From positions 1 to 12,110 of the forward strand of contig JALUWE010000238.1 of assembly GCA_027019845.1 (NCBI GenBank): a stretch of DNA of 12,110 bases, written 5' to 3'. The stretch's first letter is position 1; each line of letters opens with the position of its first letter. This DNA comes from Anaerolineales bacterium (lineage in GTDB: Bacteria; Chloroflexota; Anaerolineae; Anaerolineales; JABWBV01). The position numbers and the translations under genes are program-made. The notes under the pieces were generated by a model. It worked only from the letters and a program-made list of their open reading frames with translations, did no database searches and was not told the DNA's origin. This document shows positions 1-7,461 of the stretch, in pieces.

Positions 1-86
1 CGCAGGGATGACAGGAACAACGCATTTTGTTTCTTATCCCGAATTGACGTTACCATAGAGAACATAGCGTATATGCGGTAAGGGGC

Positions 87-1283
87 TTAATTTTCCCCAC
101 AAGTTCCATTCGCGAGGAACCAGCATCTGGTAAAGGGAGAGGACTTAAAGAAATCAAGCAGCATGGTAGCCACTTTTGCTTCCCCGGATTGAGAGGGGTG
201 GGTCAGATCCTCAGCATAGTCCTCCAACTCCCAAATCAAGCCGTCCGAGCGGGGTTCCAGGCCATTCGCCCAGAGGTAGGGGCCCCAGGCAAGCCAGGGG
301 GCAACTGTGTTGTAGTTCAGATCACCGGCCAGAGGGTCTATTACGGTCCCGCCGCCCGCCATCTGATCGATCTGAGCTTCAATCAGCCACTTCACGGAAA
401 ATCCATTTTCATAGGCAAACGGCTCAGGGCTTAGCGCTCTGGTCGTATAGCCCGCATAGATGCGGCTGGAAAAATATACCTGTTTCAAATTTGGATAACG
501 TGTTTTCAACGCCCGCACAATATCTCCCAGAGTAACGAGCAATTTATAGGCATCGGCTTTTTCGGACGGCAAGGAAATAAGCGGCCCGGGGTTGGTTACT
601 TTTACCCAGGCTACTTGAACCTGTTGTTCGGTCACTCCAAAGTAGGGGAGAATAGTGTTTGCAATGCGGTCATAGTTTTCATCGGTGGGCGAATCCCACT
701 TTTTGGCAACCTGGGCGCCCCTGGCGCCATCGATAATGAGCAGGCTGTCGTGGTTTACGTCGGGGTCTTGTTCCGAAAGCCCAATAAACGTCCAGGGGTT
801 GCAGGCTTTTTTCGTCTGTCTGGTGCCACACACCTCTTCCGTGGTATTGGACATGCCGACAATGAGCAAAACGTACTTGCCGTTCGGAGCGGGGTTCCCC
901 TCCTGATCCAGGGGGTTGATCTGCATGGCTCGTGCGAGTCCCTCGCGCGCATGTGCTGGCGGCATCTCGTTGGAGCCTCCCGGATATAGCCCGCCTTCAA
1001 ACCCATAATACGTTTCTCCTTTGAAGTCGGTGAGGGGAATCATGGGTTGAGCAGGAGAGGGGGTATTTGTTTTCCTGCTTGGGATGCTGGGGGTTTGCGA
1101 TTCTCGCACCACCTGGCGAGTTGGTTCAGGTGTTGCAGACGCAGGTGGCGGCGGTGTACTCTCTACCGTTTCCGTGGTTGGCGTGTAGGTTGGCAGGGGA
1201 GGAGGATTTTCAGGTGGTCTACAACCGCCTGAAACCAGGAAAACCACGATCACGAAAGAAATGCCACGAATTTGCGGGGACAA
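87..1283 (-). CDS. Pro/Thr-rich surface lipoprotein with SGNH-hydrolase-like domain
   Basis: 398 aa. Residues 8-20 are a hydrophobic signal peptide ending SGG-C21, a lipobox-like site although position -3 is Ser rather than Leu or Val. Residues 22-80 are a Pro/Thr/Ser-rich spacer typical of exported proteins that stand off the membrane. The remaining ~310 residues carry spaced motifs matching SGNH/GDSL esterases: GMS with candidate nucleophile Ser145, a Gly-rich stretch after IID near 185, Asn231, and D359-L-T-H362 as the DxxH catalytic pair. The start is TTG, preceded by AGGA with a 7-base gap; no in-frame ATG gives a full signal peptide. It is last in the run, 41 bp after a carrier-protein gene. 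SGNH proteins often act with membrane acyltransferase-3 enzymes to move or remove O-acyl groups, which fits the neighbourhood. The fold assignment is moderate; the substrate is unknown. Confidence 0.6.
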   Translation of the reverse strand: MSPQIRGISFVIVVFLVSGGCRPPENPPPLPTYTPTTETVESTPPPPASATPEPTRQVVRESQTPSIPSRKTNTPSPAQPMIPLTDFKGETYYGFEGGLYPGGSNEMPPAHAREGLARAMQINPLDQEGNPAPNGKYVLLIVGMSNTTEEVCGTRQTKKACNPWTFIGLSEQDPDVNHDSLLIIDGARGAQVAKKWDSPTDENYDRIANTILPYFGVTEQQVQVAWVKVTNPGPLISLPSEKADAYKLLVTLGDIVRALKTRYPNLKQVYFSSRIYAGYTTRALSPEPFAYENGFSVKWLIEAQIDQMAGGGTVIDPLAGDLNYNTVAPWLAWGPYLWANGLEPRSDGLIWELEDYAEDLTHPSQSGEAKVATMLLDFFKSSPFTRCWFLANGTCGEN

Positions 1284-1290
1284 GATGGCA

Positions 1291-1294
1291 TCCT
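1291..1294 (-). promoter_or_regulatory. Ribosome binding site deciding a TTG start
   Basis: On the minus strand AGGA lies 7 bases before the TTG at 1283. The nearby ATG (1285-1293 region, inside AGGATG) is out of frame, so the site supports TTG as the lipoprotein's initiation codon. Confidence 0.55.
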
Positions 1295-1324
1295 ACAATT
1301 TCGATCTATTGATATTGTTTTGTA

Positions 1325-1576
1325 CTACGACGTCTTCCTTCTCTGTTCGATGAAGGCGCGGATATCGTTGAGCGTATCGAAATTATCGGAAGTGACTTCC
1401 CCGCCATCAACATCAACGCCAAATTGCTCCTGGATAAAAGCGATCAAACGCAGTAGAGCGAGCGAATCCAAAATTCCGCTGTCGAGAAGCGACTGGTCGG
1501 GTTCGATTCTCGTGTCCGCCCCCCCGATCATGATTTCATCGACAATGAAACGCTCGATAGCCTCTTCGATATTCAT
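1325..1576 (-). CDS. Acyl/peptidyl carrier protein (second copy in the cluster)
   Basis: 83 aa, the usual length of a free carrier protein. The phosphopantetheine attachment site is D37-S38-L in the sequence GILDSLALL at the start of helix 2, followed by the acidic helix typical of ACP/PCP proteins. The start ATG has AAGGAG 5 bases upstream. It is about 52% identical (43 of 83 positions by manual alignment, no gaps) to the carrier protein at 5829-6080, with the Ser at the same position, so the two are paralogues. It sits between the ABC permease and the lipoprotein, away from the pyrrole cassette. It could carry the acyl group to the membrane acyltransferases or hold a different substrate. 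The carrier-protein assignment is firm; its cargo is not. Confidence 0.93.
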   Translation of the reverse strand: MNIEEAIERFIVDEIMIGGADTRIEPDQSLLDSGILDSLALLRLIAFIQEQFGVDVDGGEVTSDNFDTLNDIRAFIEQRRKTS

Positions 1577-1629
1577 TTTTTCTCCTTGTATAAGTTTGTG
1601 CCAGGCATTGGAATGAGAAAGGGAAATTT

Positions 1630-1697
1630 GTCATACCAGGGCGGCGAAACAATCCCCTTTCATCGTCCAGGAGACTGCTTCGCCGCTTCACAGTGAC
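1630..1697. repeat. Imperfect inverted-repeat intergenic element (dispersed type)
   Basis: Arms GCGGCGAAACAATCCCC (1641-1657) and GGAGACTGCTTCGCCGC (1670-1686) are complementary at 14 of 17 positions. The outer ends GTCAT (1630) and GTGAC (1697) also nearly pair. The layout resembles the GTCATTGCGAGG...AAGCAATC type of non-coding dispersed repeat common in Chloroflexota. It lies in the 165-bp gap between the ABC permease and a carrier gene and encodes nothing visible. Confidence 0.6.
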
Positions 1698-1741
1698 ACC
1701 CCGCAAAGAATCTTCGGCCAGGCTCTCATGCGTGTCAATCT

Positions 1742-2584
1742 TTACACTACGTCCGCAAAGCTTTTCTCCATCCGGCGGAAGTAGAAAGCACCGCTAACGA
1801 GCAAAGCCAGAGCCACCAGAGATGAGACGATGATGATCGGTCCGGGAGCAGTTTCCGTGCCCAGCAATGCCCATCGAAAACCTTCCACCACCCCCACCAT
1901 GGGGTTAATGCCATAGAGGGTTTTCCAGGGTTCCGAGAGCAAGCTGCTGGGATAAGCAATAGGGGTGGCAAAGAGCCAGGCCTGCGTCAGGAAAGGTACA
2001 GTGTAGCGCACGTCGCGGAATTGCACGTTCATCGCCGAGAGCCACAGCCCAACCCCCAGAGAAGTGATCAAGGCCAATAACAAGAAAAATGGGAGCCAAA
2101 TGATGTTAAGCGTTGGCGTGCGCGAGTAAAAAAACATCATTCCCAGCAAAACCACGAAAGCGAGGGCAAAATCCACAATACCCGATAACACCGTCGCGAT
2201 GGGGAGCGTCATGCGCGGGAAGTATATTTTTTTGATCATGTTTGCGCTGACTACCAGGCTATTGGAGGCGTTGGTGAGGGAATTCGCGAAGAACGTCCAG
2301 GGGACCAGCGCAGCATAGCTGAAAATAGGATAGGGAAGGTCGTCCGACGGCACTTTGGCCAGCCTGCCAAAAAACAAGCTAAAGATCACCATGGTAAACA
2401 AAGGCTGGATCACGGCCCAGGAGACTCCCATGATGGTTTGTTTGTATCGCACCTTGAGGTCCCTCCAGACGAAAAAGAAAAGCAGTTCCCGGTATTCCCA
2501 CAATTCGCGCAGGTTGAGGGACACCCATCCTTTCGTTGGTTCGATGCGCGTTTTGGATATGTTGGATTGTCGAGTGGTCAACAT
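1742..2584 (-). CDS. ABC-2 type exporter permease (polysaccharide/polyol-phosphate export family)
   Basis: 280 aa, a usual length for the Wzm/TagG/RfbA family. The N-terminal cytosolic part reads LNLRELWEYRELLFFFVWRD before the first membrane segment (about 50-73). Further hydrophobic segments lie near 87-105, 126-152, 162-183, 197-212 and 249-268. Family hallmarks are NVQFRDVRYTVPFLTQAWLF (186-205), NPMVGVVEGFRWALLG (227-242) and the C-terminal FRRMEKSFADVV. Such permeases work with an ATPase subunit to move glycans or glycolipids across the membrane; no ATPase gene is in the window. The gene begins 30 bp after the acyltransferase stop, so it is likely co-transcribed, though no strong Shine-Dalgarno precedes its ATG. 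Family is sure; substrate is inferred to be the acylated product of the cluster. Confidence 0.92.
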   Translation of the reverse strand: MLTTRQSNISKTRIEPTKGWVSLNLRELWEYRELLFFFVWRDLKVRYKQTIMGVSWAVIQPLFTMVIFSLFFGRLAKVPSDDLPYPIFSYAALVPWTFFANSLTNASNSLVVSANMIKKIYFPRMTLPIATVLSGIVDFALAFVVLLGMMFFYSRTPTLNIIWLPFFLLLALITSLGVGLWLSAMNVQFRDVRYTVPFLTQAWLFATPIAYPSSLLSEPWKTLYGINPMVGVVEGFRWALLGTETAPGPIIIVSSLVALALLVSGAFYFRRMEKSFADVV

Positions 2585-2614
2585 GGCATTTTCAGAGAGG
2601 ACTATGAGGGGGAT

Positions 2615-3697
2615 TCAACCAAACAGATAACGGTACATCCGGCGTGTGCGGTGATTTTTGACGGCAGACATCAACATCAAGGGGATGCCCAGGCCAGTAA
2701 CAATAAGCACGATCTGGTATATGGGTTGAAATCCCAATGCCCAGGGCGTGAAGCGGTACATGAGCACTGCAAAAATGTACGCCACCGGGACATTCATAAA
2801 ATAGATACCCAGCGAGCGGGAGCCGAGTTCTGCCAGCACTTTTGCCAGCCCAGATGGAAGTTTGTCGAAGGCAAGAAACCACAACGAAAAAATGCTGGCG
2901 TAAACGACGCGGGCAAAACCAGGGTTGTTTGGCCCGATCCACTCCTGCCCGGCGATGCGACGAAGGAATTCATATTCGACGAAAGACAGCACTGCAAAAA
3001 GGACAACCGCTCCTCCCAATACCCACTTTGCACGCGCCAGCCAACGCTTGAGCGCGCCTACGTGAAGACCGGCAACAACCCCTAACGAAAAATAAAAGAT
3101 ACGGGCCGGCGCCAGCCAACGCGTGGTGGCGTTCCTGAGGAATTCCAATTCTGCGGAACTCACCCCGATTGTTTTCAAATACCAGGGGAACTCCCATGCA
3201 AGTTGAATGAGCAGGGCGGTAAACAGCACTGCTTTCCAATGCTTTTTCGCCAGCGGAACGAGCCACACCGACAGAAGGTAGTACTGGATGAGCAGGACGA
3301 CAAAGTAATAGGTATCGAGCACCTCGCCAATGGTACCCGGCAGCCGCTGAAGCAGGATAAACCGAACGGCTGTCCAGATCACCCACGGGATGAGCACCGT
3401 CCGGATACGCGGGATGAACATCTTCCACCGAGGTTCCCTGCCGCGCGTCAAAAAGGCGACAAAATGGCCTGAAACGAAGAGAAAAGCCGGGATGGCAAAG
3501 GCGTCCAAGTGGCGGGTAGCCATCAGAATGTAATACGTCGGGCTGCCGAGTTGATCGTAGTTTGGCACCGGCACCGGGCGATAGCGGTCTGTCCACAGGA
3601 ACATAGCCTGCAACCCAAAGGCCGTGGCATGGTGAAGCGGTACCATTAACGCCGCAAGTCCGTTGAGCTGAAGTAACCGCCTGAATATGTTAGTCAT
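2615..3697 (-). CDS. Membrane acyltransferase, acyltransferase-3 (OafA-like) family, copy 1
   Basis: 360 aa, multi-spanning. The first segment contains LNGLAALMVPLHHATAFG with H22-H23, matching the conserved catalytic His of the acyltransferase-3 fold. FLFVSGHFVAF (72-82) and the following IPRIRTVLIPWVIW correspond to the family's SGF and R...R-hhP motifs. The family transfers acyl groups from thioester donors to sugars, lipids or antibiotics at the membrane. The ATG at 3697 was chosen over an upstream GTG (3718) and ATG (3712) because it aligns with the start of the neighbouring paralogue and gives the same 360-aa length. It is about 69% identical to that paralogue over a 71-residue N-terminal stretch (49 identities by hand), a clear tandem duplication. 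The family's usual Arg before the first segment is not evident here. Acceptor and donor are unknown. Confidence 0.88.
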   Translation of the reverse strand: MTNIFRRLLQLNGLAALMVPLHHATAFGLQAMFLWTDRYRPVPVPNYDQLGSPTYYILMATRHLDAFAIPAFLFVSGHFVAFLTRGREPRWKMFIPRIRTVLIPWVIWTAVRFILLQRLPGTIGEVLDTYYFVVLLIQYYLLSVWLVPLAKKHWKAVLFTALLIQLAWEFPWYLKTIGVSSAELEFLRNATTRWLAPARIFYFSLGVVAGLHVGALKRWLARAKWVLGGAVVLFAVLSFVEYEFLRRIAGQEWIGPNNPGFARVVYASIFSLWFLAFDKLPSGLAKVLAELGSRSLGIYFMNVPVAYIFAVLMYRFTPWALGFQPIYQIVLIVTGLGIPLMLMSAVKNHRTRRMYRYLFG

Positions 3698-3723
3698 TTT
3701 GACCCCATACATACCCACAATTG

Positions 3724-3738
3724 AGACCTCACAGGTCT
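3724..3738. repeat. Short hairpin repeat AGACCT-CAC-AGGTCT
   Basis: Perfect 6-bp arms around a 3-base loop. The reverse-complement form occurs at 3805-3819 and a one-mismatch form, AGATCT-GAC-AGGTCT, at 10478-10492, so it is dispersed in the window. Confidence 0.6.
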
Positions 3739-3804
3739 ACTACCACACGATGCAGGAAGATTTTACCCAAAATAGATTGCATCCGGGCATCTCCCTACGC
3801 TTTA

Positions 3805-3819
3805 AGACCTGTGAGGTCT
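3805..3819. repeat. Short hairpin repeat, inverted copy (AGACCT-GTG-AGGTCT)
   Basis: Exact reverse complement of the element at 3724-3738, 66 bases away. The pair could fold as one larger structure or be the two ends of a remnant element. Confidence 0.6.
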
Positions 3820-3958
3820 GGGTGCGACTTTTCCAGTGCGTAAGTCCTATCTTCAACTGTTGCTGTGACTTCCCCTTCGGTTTCACTCAGGGCATGGCTC
3901 AGGAGGCAATCCGGGGCAAATTCACTCCCCCCATTCCAGTCTACGAAAACCGAGATGC

Positions 3959-5041
3959 TCAGCCAAACAGATAGCGGTAACTGCCCCGCAATGGGGACCG
4001 CTGCACCAACCGCATGAGCAACAAAGGCCCGCCCAATCCGATCGCGAACAGCGCGGTCTGATAAAGCAACTGGTTCCCCAGCACCCACGGGGTCAACCGA
4101 TACATCAGAACGGCAAGCACGTAGATGAAAGGAATGTTTGCCAGATAAATTCCAAGCGATTTGGTCCCTAACGCAGTGAAATGTTTCATCATCGTGGGCG
4201 AGATTTTATCCAACGATAAAACATACAAGAGGAAAGCCAGAATGTAAAAATTTCTGGAAAAACCAGAAAAGCTAGGGCCAATCCAGGCCTCGCCATTGAT
4301 AAAATCTGCTACTTGATATTCCACAACCGAAAGCACCCCGAAAACGACAACGGCAACCAGCAATTGCCATTTGAATTGTGCCAGGCGCTGGCTGAATTCT
4401 TTCAAATGCAGCCCAAACACCAGCCCAAAGGGGAACCAAAAGGGTTGCTGGCCGATGACAATCCAACGGGGAATCAGCACCAGAAGCATATCCTGCCCCG
4501 GAAATTCCACGCCAATATTGTTCGTATAGCGGATCGCCTGGACAGACAAATGGATGAAGGCCGCCACCCCGAGCAACAACTTCCAACGGTCTTTTGCGAG
4601 AGGCACCAAAAAAGGTGCCAGCAAGTAGAATTGGATGAGAAGAGGGATAAAGTGATACGGGTTGAGAATTTCATCCAGGCTGGTAGGAAAACGCCTGAGA
4701 ACAACGTAGCGAATGACCGTCCAGACGACAAAAGGGATGATGAGCACTTTCACACGCGGCATGATCGTCTTCCAGGTCACTTTGCTGTTTTTCCCCCGCG
4801 CCATAAAGGCCACAAAAAAGCCGGATATGAACAAGAAACCCGGCACCGAATAGGTATCCAATTGACGAATAATGATGCTGATGTAGTAAGAGGGAGAACC
4901 CAAGAGATCAAAATTGGGGACCGTTACCGGGCGGTAACGGTCGGCCCAATAGAACATGGCCTGCAAACCATACGCAGTGGCGTGATGAATGGGAATGGTT
5001 AGAATAGCCAGCCCGTTGAGGAACAGCAGTCGTCTAGTCAT
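3959..5041 (-). CDS. Membrane acyltransferase, acyltransferase-3 (OafA-like) family, copy 2
   Basis: 360 aa, paralogue of the gene at 2615-3697. The first membrane segment LNGLAILTIPIHHATAYG has H19-H20 as the candidate catalytic His; FLFISGFFVAF (69-79) and the later IMPRVKVLIIPFVVW are the SGF and basic-then-Pro motifs of the family. About ten hydrophobic segments follow, ending in the same YRYLFG C-terminus as its paralogue. Its ATG overlaps the stop of the methyltransferase gene by 8 bases (ATGACTAG), so the two are translationally coupled. It probably transfers an acyl group to a membrane or exported acceptor. Two diverged copies may add different acyl groups or act at different positions. 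That the donor is the pyrrolyl carrier protein is inference from gene order. Confidence 0.88.
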   Translation of the reverse strand: MTRRLLFLNGLAILTIPIHHATAYGLQAMFYWADRYRPVTVPNFDLLGSPSYYISIIIRQLDTYSVPGFLFISGFFVAFMARGKNSKVTWKTIMPRVKVLIIPFVVWTVIRYVVLRRFPTSLDEILNPYHFIPLLIQFYLLAPFLVPLAKDRWKLLLGVAAFIHLSVQAIRYTNNIGVEFPGQDMLLVLIPRWIVIGQQPFWFPFGLVFGLHLKEFSQRLAQFKWQLLVAVVVFGVLSVVEYQVADFINGEAWIGPSFSGFSRNFYILAFLLYVLSLDKISPTMMKHFTALGTKSLGIYLANIPFIYVLAVLMYRLTPWVLGNQLLYQTALFAIGLGGPLLLMRLVQRSPLRGSYRYLFG

Positions 5042-5735
5042 TCACAATCCTTCTTCTGATGACGAGATAATTCGCCGGTACGGCCCCCTCTTTCCCATTG
5101 GCAAGAGGAATGGTGCTGATCGCAATCCCATCATCCCCTTGATCGAGCACAATCCATTTCTCTTCGGGGTAATACCGGTGCAGTTCTTCGAGGTTAAACC
5201 CAATACGCCTTGTGATTTTGGGAATTTTGGCGTAAATTTCTTTTGGCAGGGTGCGCAGGTAAAGAATTGCTCTGGAAGGCAACTCGATCTGATAGAGAGT
5301 CCCTTGTGCGCCCAGCAAGATTTCCAGGCTGCGGATGAAATTCGGGCGGTCGCGCATTTTTACATTGTGTAATACTCCCCGCATGTAGATGTTCATGTCC
5401 CCAAATTCATCGTGCAGCGCCCGGGCGCTTTCAGTATCCACCGCGTCGAATACACGGTATTCGATGTTCGTTTGCCCGCTTGTTTCTGATTTGGCTAGCT
5501 CGATGGCAGAGGGAGAAATGTCCACTCCGATTACTTGTTTGTAATGTTGGGCCAGAAACCTCGATTGCCGGCCGTTTCCGCACCCCAGGTCCAGGATGGG
5601 TAGGTCGGGATTCATGTAATCACGAAAGCGGCGGAGGTCCTCCAGAGAGGCGCGCTCCGCCACAGCATCCCAAAACACCTGGCCATCTGCACCACTGGAG
5701 CGAATATTGTTCCAATAACTTTCCCAATCGTTCAT
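5034..5735 (-). CDS. Class I SAM-dependent methyltransferase
   Basis: 233 aa from the ATG at 5735. Motif I is ILDLGCGNG (47-55), followed by the acidic strand-2 end VIGVDIS with D72 binding the SAM ribose, and a FDAVD segment (96-100) in the motif II/III region. The N-terminus MNDWESYWNNIRSSG is a natural start for this kind of protein. A longer reading from 5810 would run through the stem-loop at 5769-5811 and adds 25 residues with no family likeness. The Shine-Dalgarno is weak. The stop overlaps the next gene's start by 8 bases. It may N- or O-methylate the pyrrole, a sugar or the final product; the sequence does not tell which. Confidence 0.85.
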   Translation of the reverse strand: MNDWESYWNNIRSSGADGQVFWDAVAERASLEDLRRFRDYMNPDLPILDLGCGNGRQSRFLAQHYKQVIGVDISPSAIELAKSETSGQTNIEYRVFDAVDTESARALHDEFGDMNIYMRGVLHNVKMRDRPNFIRSLEILLGAQGTLYQIELPSRAILYLRTLPKEIYAKIPKITRRIGFNLEELHRYYPEEKWIVLDQGDDGIAISTIPLANGKEGAVPANYLVIRRRIVND

Positions 5736-5768
5736 GTTTTTTCCATACTCATAAGGGAATACACCCAA

Positions 5769-5811
5769 AATGGGGGTGCGGACGAGCTGGACGCCCGCCT
5801 GCACCCCCATT
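5769..5811 (-). terminator. Stem-loop between carrier protein and methyltransferase genes (possible attenuator)
   Basis: AATGGGGGTGC (5769-5779) and GCACCCCCATT (5801-5811) form a perfect 11-bp GC-rich stem with a 21-base loop. Read on the minus strand the stem is followed by only a short T run (ATTTT), so it is a weak intrinsic terminator or an RNA-stability/processing element that could lower expression of the distal genes relative to the pyrrole cassette. Confidence 0.45.
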
Positions 5812-5828
5812 CCCGATGTGCTTCACCA

Positions 5829-6080
5829 TTAAGAATTCGCTTTTTTATTTTCGACAAAGGCTTTGATCTCGTTGAGCGTTTCAAAATTTTCGGGGACCAA
5901 CTCTTCATCATCTACCTGGATTCCAAACTCCTCCTCGAGGAAGGAGATCAGCCGCAGGATAGCCAGAGAGTCGATAACGTTGCTGCTGACAAGCGATTCA
6001 TCCGGATCGATCTTCGTCCGGTTATCGCCGATTAATATCTCTTCCAGAATGAAACGTTCAACGATGGATTCGATAGTCAT
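5829..6080 (-). CDS. Acyl/peptidyl carrier protein (next to the halogenases)
   Basis: 83 aa with the phosphopantetheine Ser at D37-S38-L in NVIDSLAIL, then acidic helices typical of carrier proteins. AAAGGA lies 8 bases before the ATG. It starts 55 bp after the divergent halogenase gene and closes the block of ligase, dehydrogenase and halogenases. By position it is the best candidate to carry prolyl, pyrrolyl and halopyrrolyl thioesters, like PltL, RedO or CloN5 in known pathways. It needs a phosphopantetheinyl transferase, which is not in the window. It is about 52% identical to the other carrier protein at 1325-1576. Confidence 0.93.
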   Translation of the reverse strand: MTIESIVERFILEEILIGDNRTKIDPDESLVSSNVIDSLAILRLISFLEEEFGIQVDDEELVPENFETLNEIKAFVENKKANS

Positions 6081-6135
6081 TGGTCAATTCCTTTCTATCA
6101 TTCGAGATTTTGCACGTCGTTCGATGTCTGGTCGT

Positions 6136-7422
6136 TCAGGCTGCCGGCGTGTAGCTCGACCCCAGCGGTCGTGAGATGCCATCGTCCATCGAGCGATCAC
6201 GTTTGAGAAGTTTTCGCATGGCCTTCAACACCCGGGGAGGTTCATCCATGCCATAAACACGCCCGGACAACATATCGATGACCTCATCGCGATACCGGAC
6301 ATGGGTAAAAGCAGCAAAGGCAAGCGGATGCTCCCAAAATGCGTCCACCACATCTTCCACCGCGTCATATCCATCCTCGACCAGCTTGATGTGTTGGGCA
6401 AAGGGATTAGGCTGGTCGCGGTTGCCCCCCTCCAGATAGTCTTTGACAGCCTGAGCGGCAAACTGCGCTTCTTTCATGGTGACGTATAGCCCAAACGAAA
6501 AGACAGGGTCCACGAAACGGTGCGCGTCCCCAATACAGATGAAGCCCGGGCCTGCAAACTGGCGCACCTGATAGGAATAGTTCACCACCGAACGAACTTC
6601 CTCGACCAGCTTCACTTCGGGGATGCGTCGTTTCAATTCCGGATTGAGATCGTGCAGCTCTCGCACCAGGAAATCGCGCTTGCTCTCTTTTTTCTCGGCA
6701 AAATAGGCCGCTGGCACGACCACCCCGACACTCACCACCTCTTCATCCAGAGGGATGAACCAGCTCCAGTGGTTCTTTCGCCGGTAGAGGATCAACGTAT
6801 CGTCCCGATGGGGGCCTTCATCCCGTATGGCACCCACCACCTGGGAAAAAATGGCGATCTGGCGGTCGTAGTTGCCGCGGTATTTGGGGCCGGTCACGCC
6901 ATGATTGGCGAGGAAGGTGGCCATACCGGAGCAATCCAGCACCACTTCGGCCTTGATGTCCTGCATCCCCCCGTCGGCCATGCGCACGCGCACCCCTCGA
7001 ACGCCGCCATTGCCATTGGTCAACACCTCGGTCGCCTGGCCCTGCACCAGCTCCGCGCCGCGGGCGATGGCCTCCTCCAGCAGCATCTGATCGAACTTGC
7101 TGCGCCGCACCTGCCAGGTGAATTCCTCCACCAGCTTGCCGTCTTCGGTGCGCGCCATAACCGGGACAAACCAGGAATTTTTCGCGCCCGCGCCGTAAAC
7201 GGTCAGGCCGCGTTTGATCGGGTGCTTATCTTTGAGCATCCGATCCTCCAACCCTAACTCCCGCACAATGGCACCGCACTCGCCGGTCATGGATTCCCCA
7301 ATACGGTAGCGTGGGAAGGTCTCTTTTTCAATAATCACGGACTGAATGCCCAGCTCTCTCAAAAACATGGCACTGGCCGTGCCACCCGGCCCCCCTCCGA
7401 CAATTGCAACTTGGGTTTTCAT
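6136..7422 (-). CDS. Flavin-dependent halogenase-family protein, divergent type
   Basis: 428 aa. The N-terminal FAD-binding motif is VAIVGGGPGG (6-14), with FPRYRIGES (36-44) as the second dinucleotide motif. K70 in HPIKRGLTVYGAG sits where flavin halogenases place the lysine that handles hypohalous acid. W219-S-W-F-I-P224 is the halogenase signature WxWxIP, and GDAHRFVDPVFSFG (298-311) is the C-terminal FAD/substrate motif. FADH2 would come from a separate flavin reductase, not found here. AGAGGAG lies 7 bases before the ATG, and the gene follows the other halogenase by 39 bp. It is much less like PltA than its neighbour. It may make the second halogenation, act on a different substrate, or be a related monooxygenase. 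The presence of both signature motifs favours halogenase. Confidence 0.8.
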   Translation of the reverse strand: MKTQVAIVGGGPGGTASAMFLRELGIQSVIIEKETFPRYRIGESMTGECGAIVRELGLEDRMLKDKHPIKRGLTVYGAGAKNSWFVPVMARTEDGKLVEEFTWQVRRSKFDQMLLEEAIARGAELVQGQATEVLTNGNGGVRGVRVRMADGGMQDIKAEVVLDCSGMATFLANHGVTGPKYRGNYDRQIAIFSQVVGAIRDEGPHRDDTLILYRRKNHWSWFIPLDEEVVSVGVVVPAAYFAEKKESKRDFLVRELHDLNPELKRRIPEVKLVEEVRSVVNYSYQVRQFAGPGFICIGDAHRFVDPVFSFGLYVTMKEAQFAAQAVKDYLEGGNRDQPNPFAQHIKLVEDGYDAVEDVVDAFWEHPLAFAAFTHVRYRDEVIDMLSGRVYGMDEPPRVLKAMRKLLKRDRSMDDGISRPLGSSYTPAA

Positions 7423-7461
7423 TTTACAACTCCTCTAAAAAGTTTTCTGGGGCGCGACCGT

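Larger units (their letters stand above)
3698..3958. other. 261-bp spacer between the two acyltransferase genes, with repeat fragments
   Basis: No credible gene. It holds two copies, in opposite orientation, of a 15-base hairpin AGACCT-CAC-AGGTCT (3724-3738 and 3805-3819), a TGCGTAAGTCCTA motif (3837-3849) that resembles the terminal inverted repeat of some insertion sequences and MITEs, and a CCCTTCGGTTTCACTCAGGG stretch (about 3872-3891) like another common intergenic repeat. The cluster is otherwise tightly packed here, so the spacer looks like a landing site for small repeats. Confidence 0.5.

Noticed and set aside
1..86. Terminator after the last gene
   Set aside because: No stem-loop with a T run was seen in the 86 bases left of the lipoprotein stop; the operon may continue outside the window.
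3698..3958. Insertion sequence between the acyltransferases
   Set aside because: Only short repeat ends and hairpins are present; there is no transposase frame and no matched pair of terminal repeats bounding the spacer.
5034..5810. Longer methyltransferase from 5810 (258 aa)
   Set aside because: The added 25 residues are encoded by the stem-loop; the ATG at 5735 gives a normal N-terminus.
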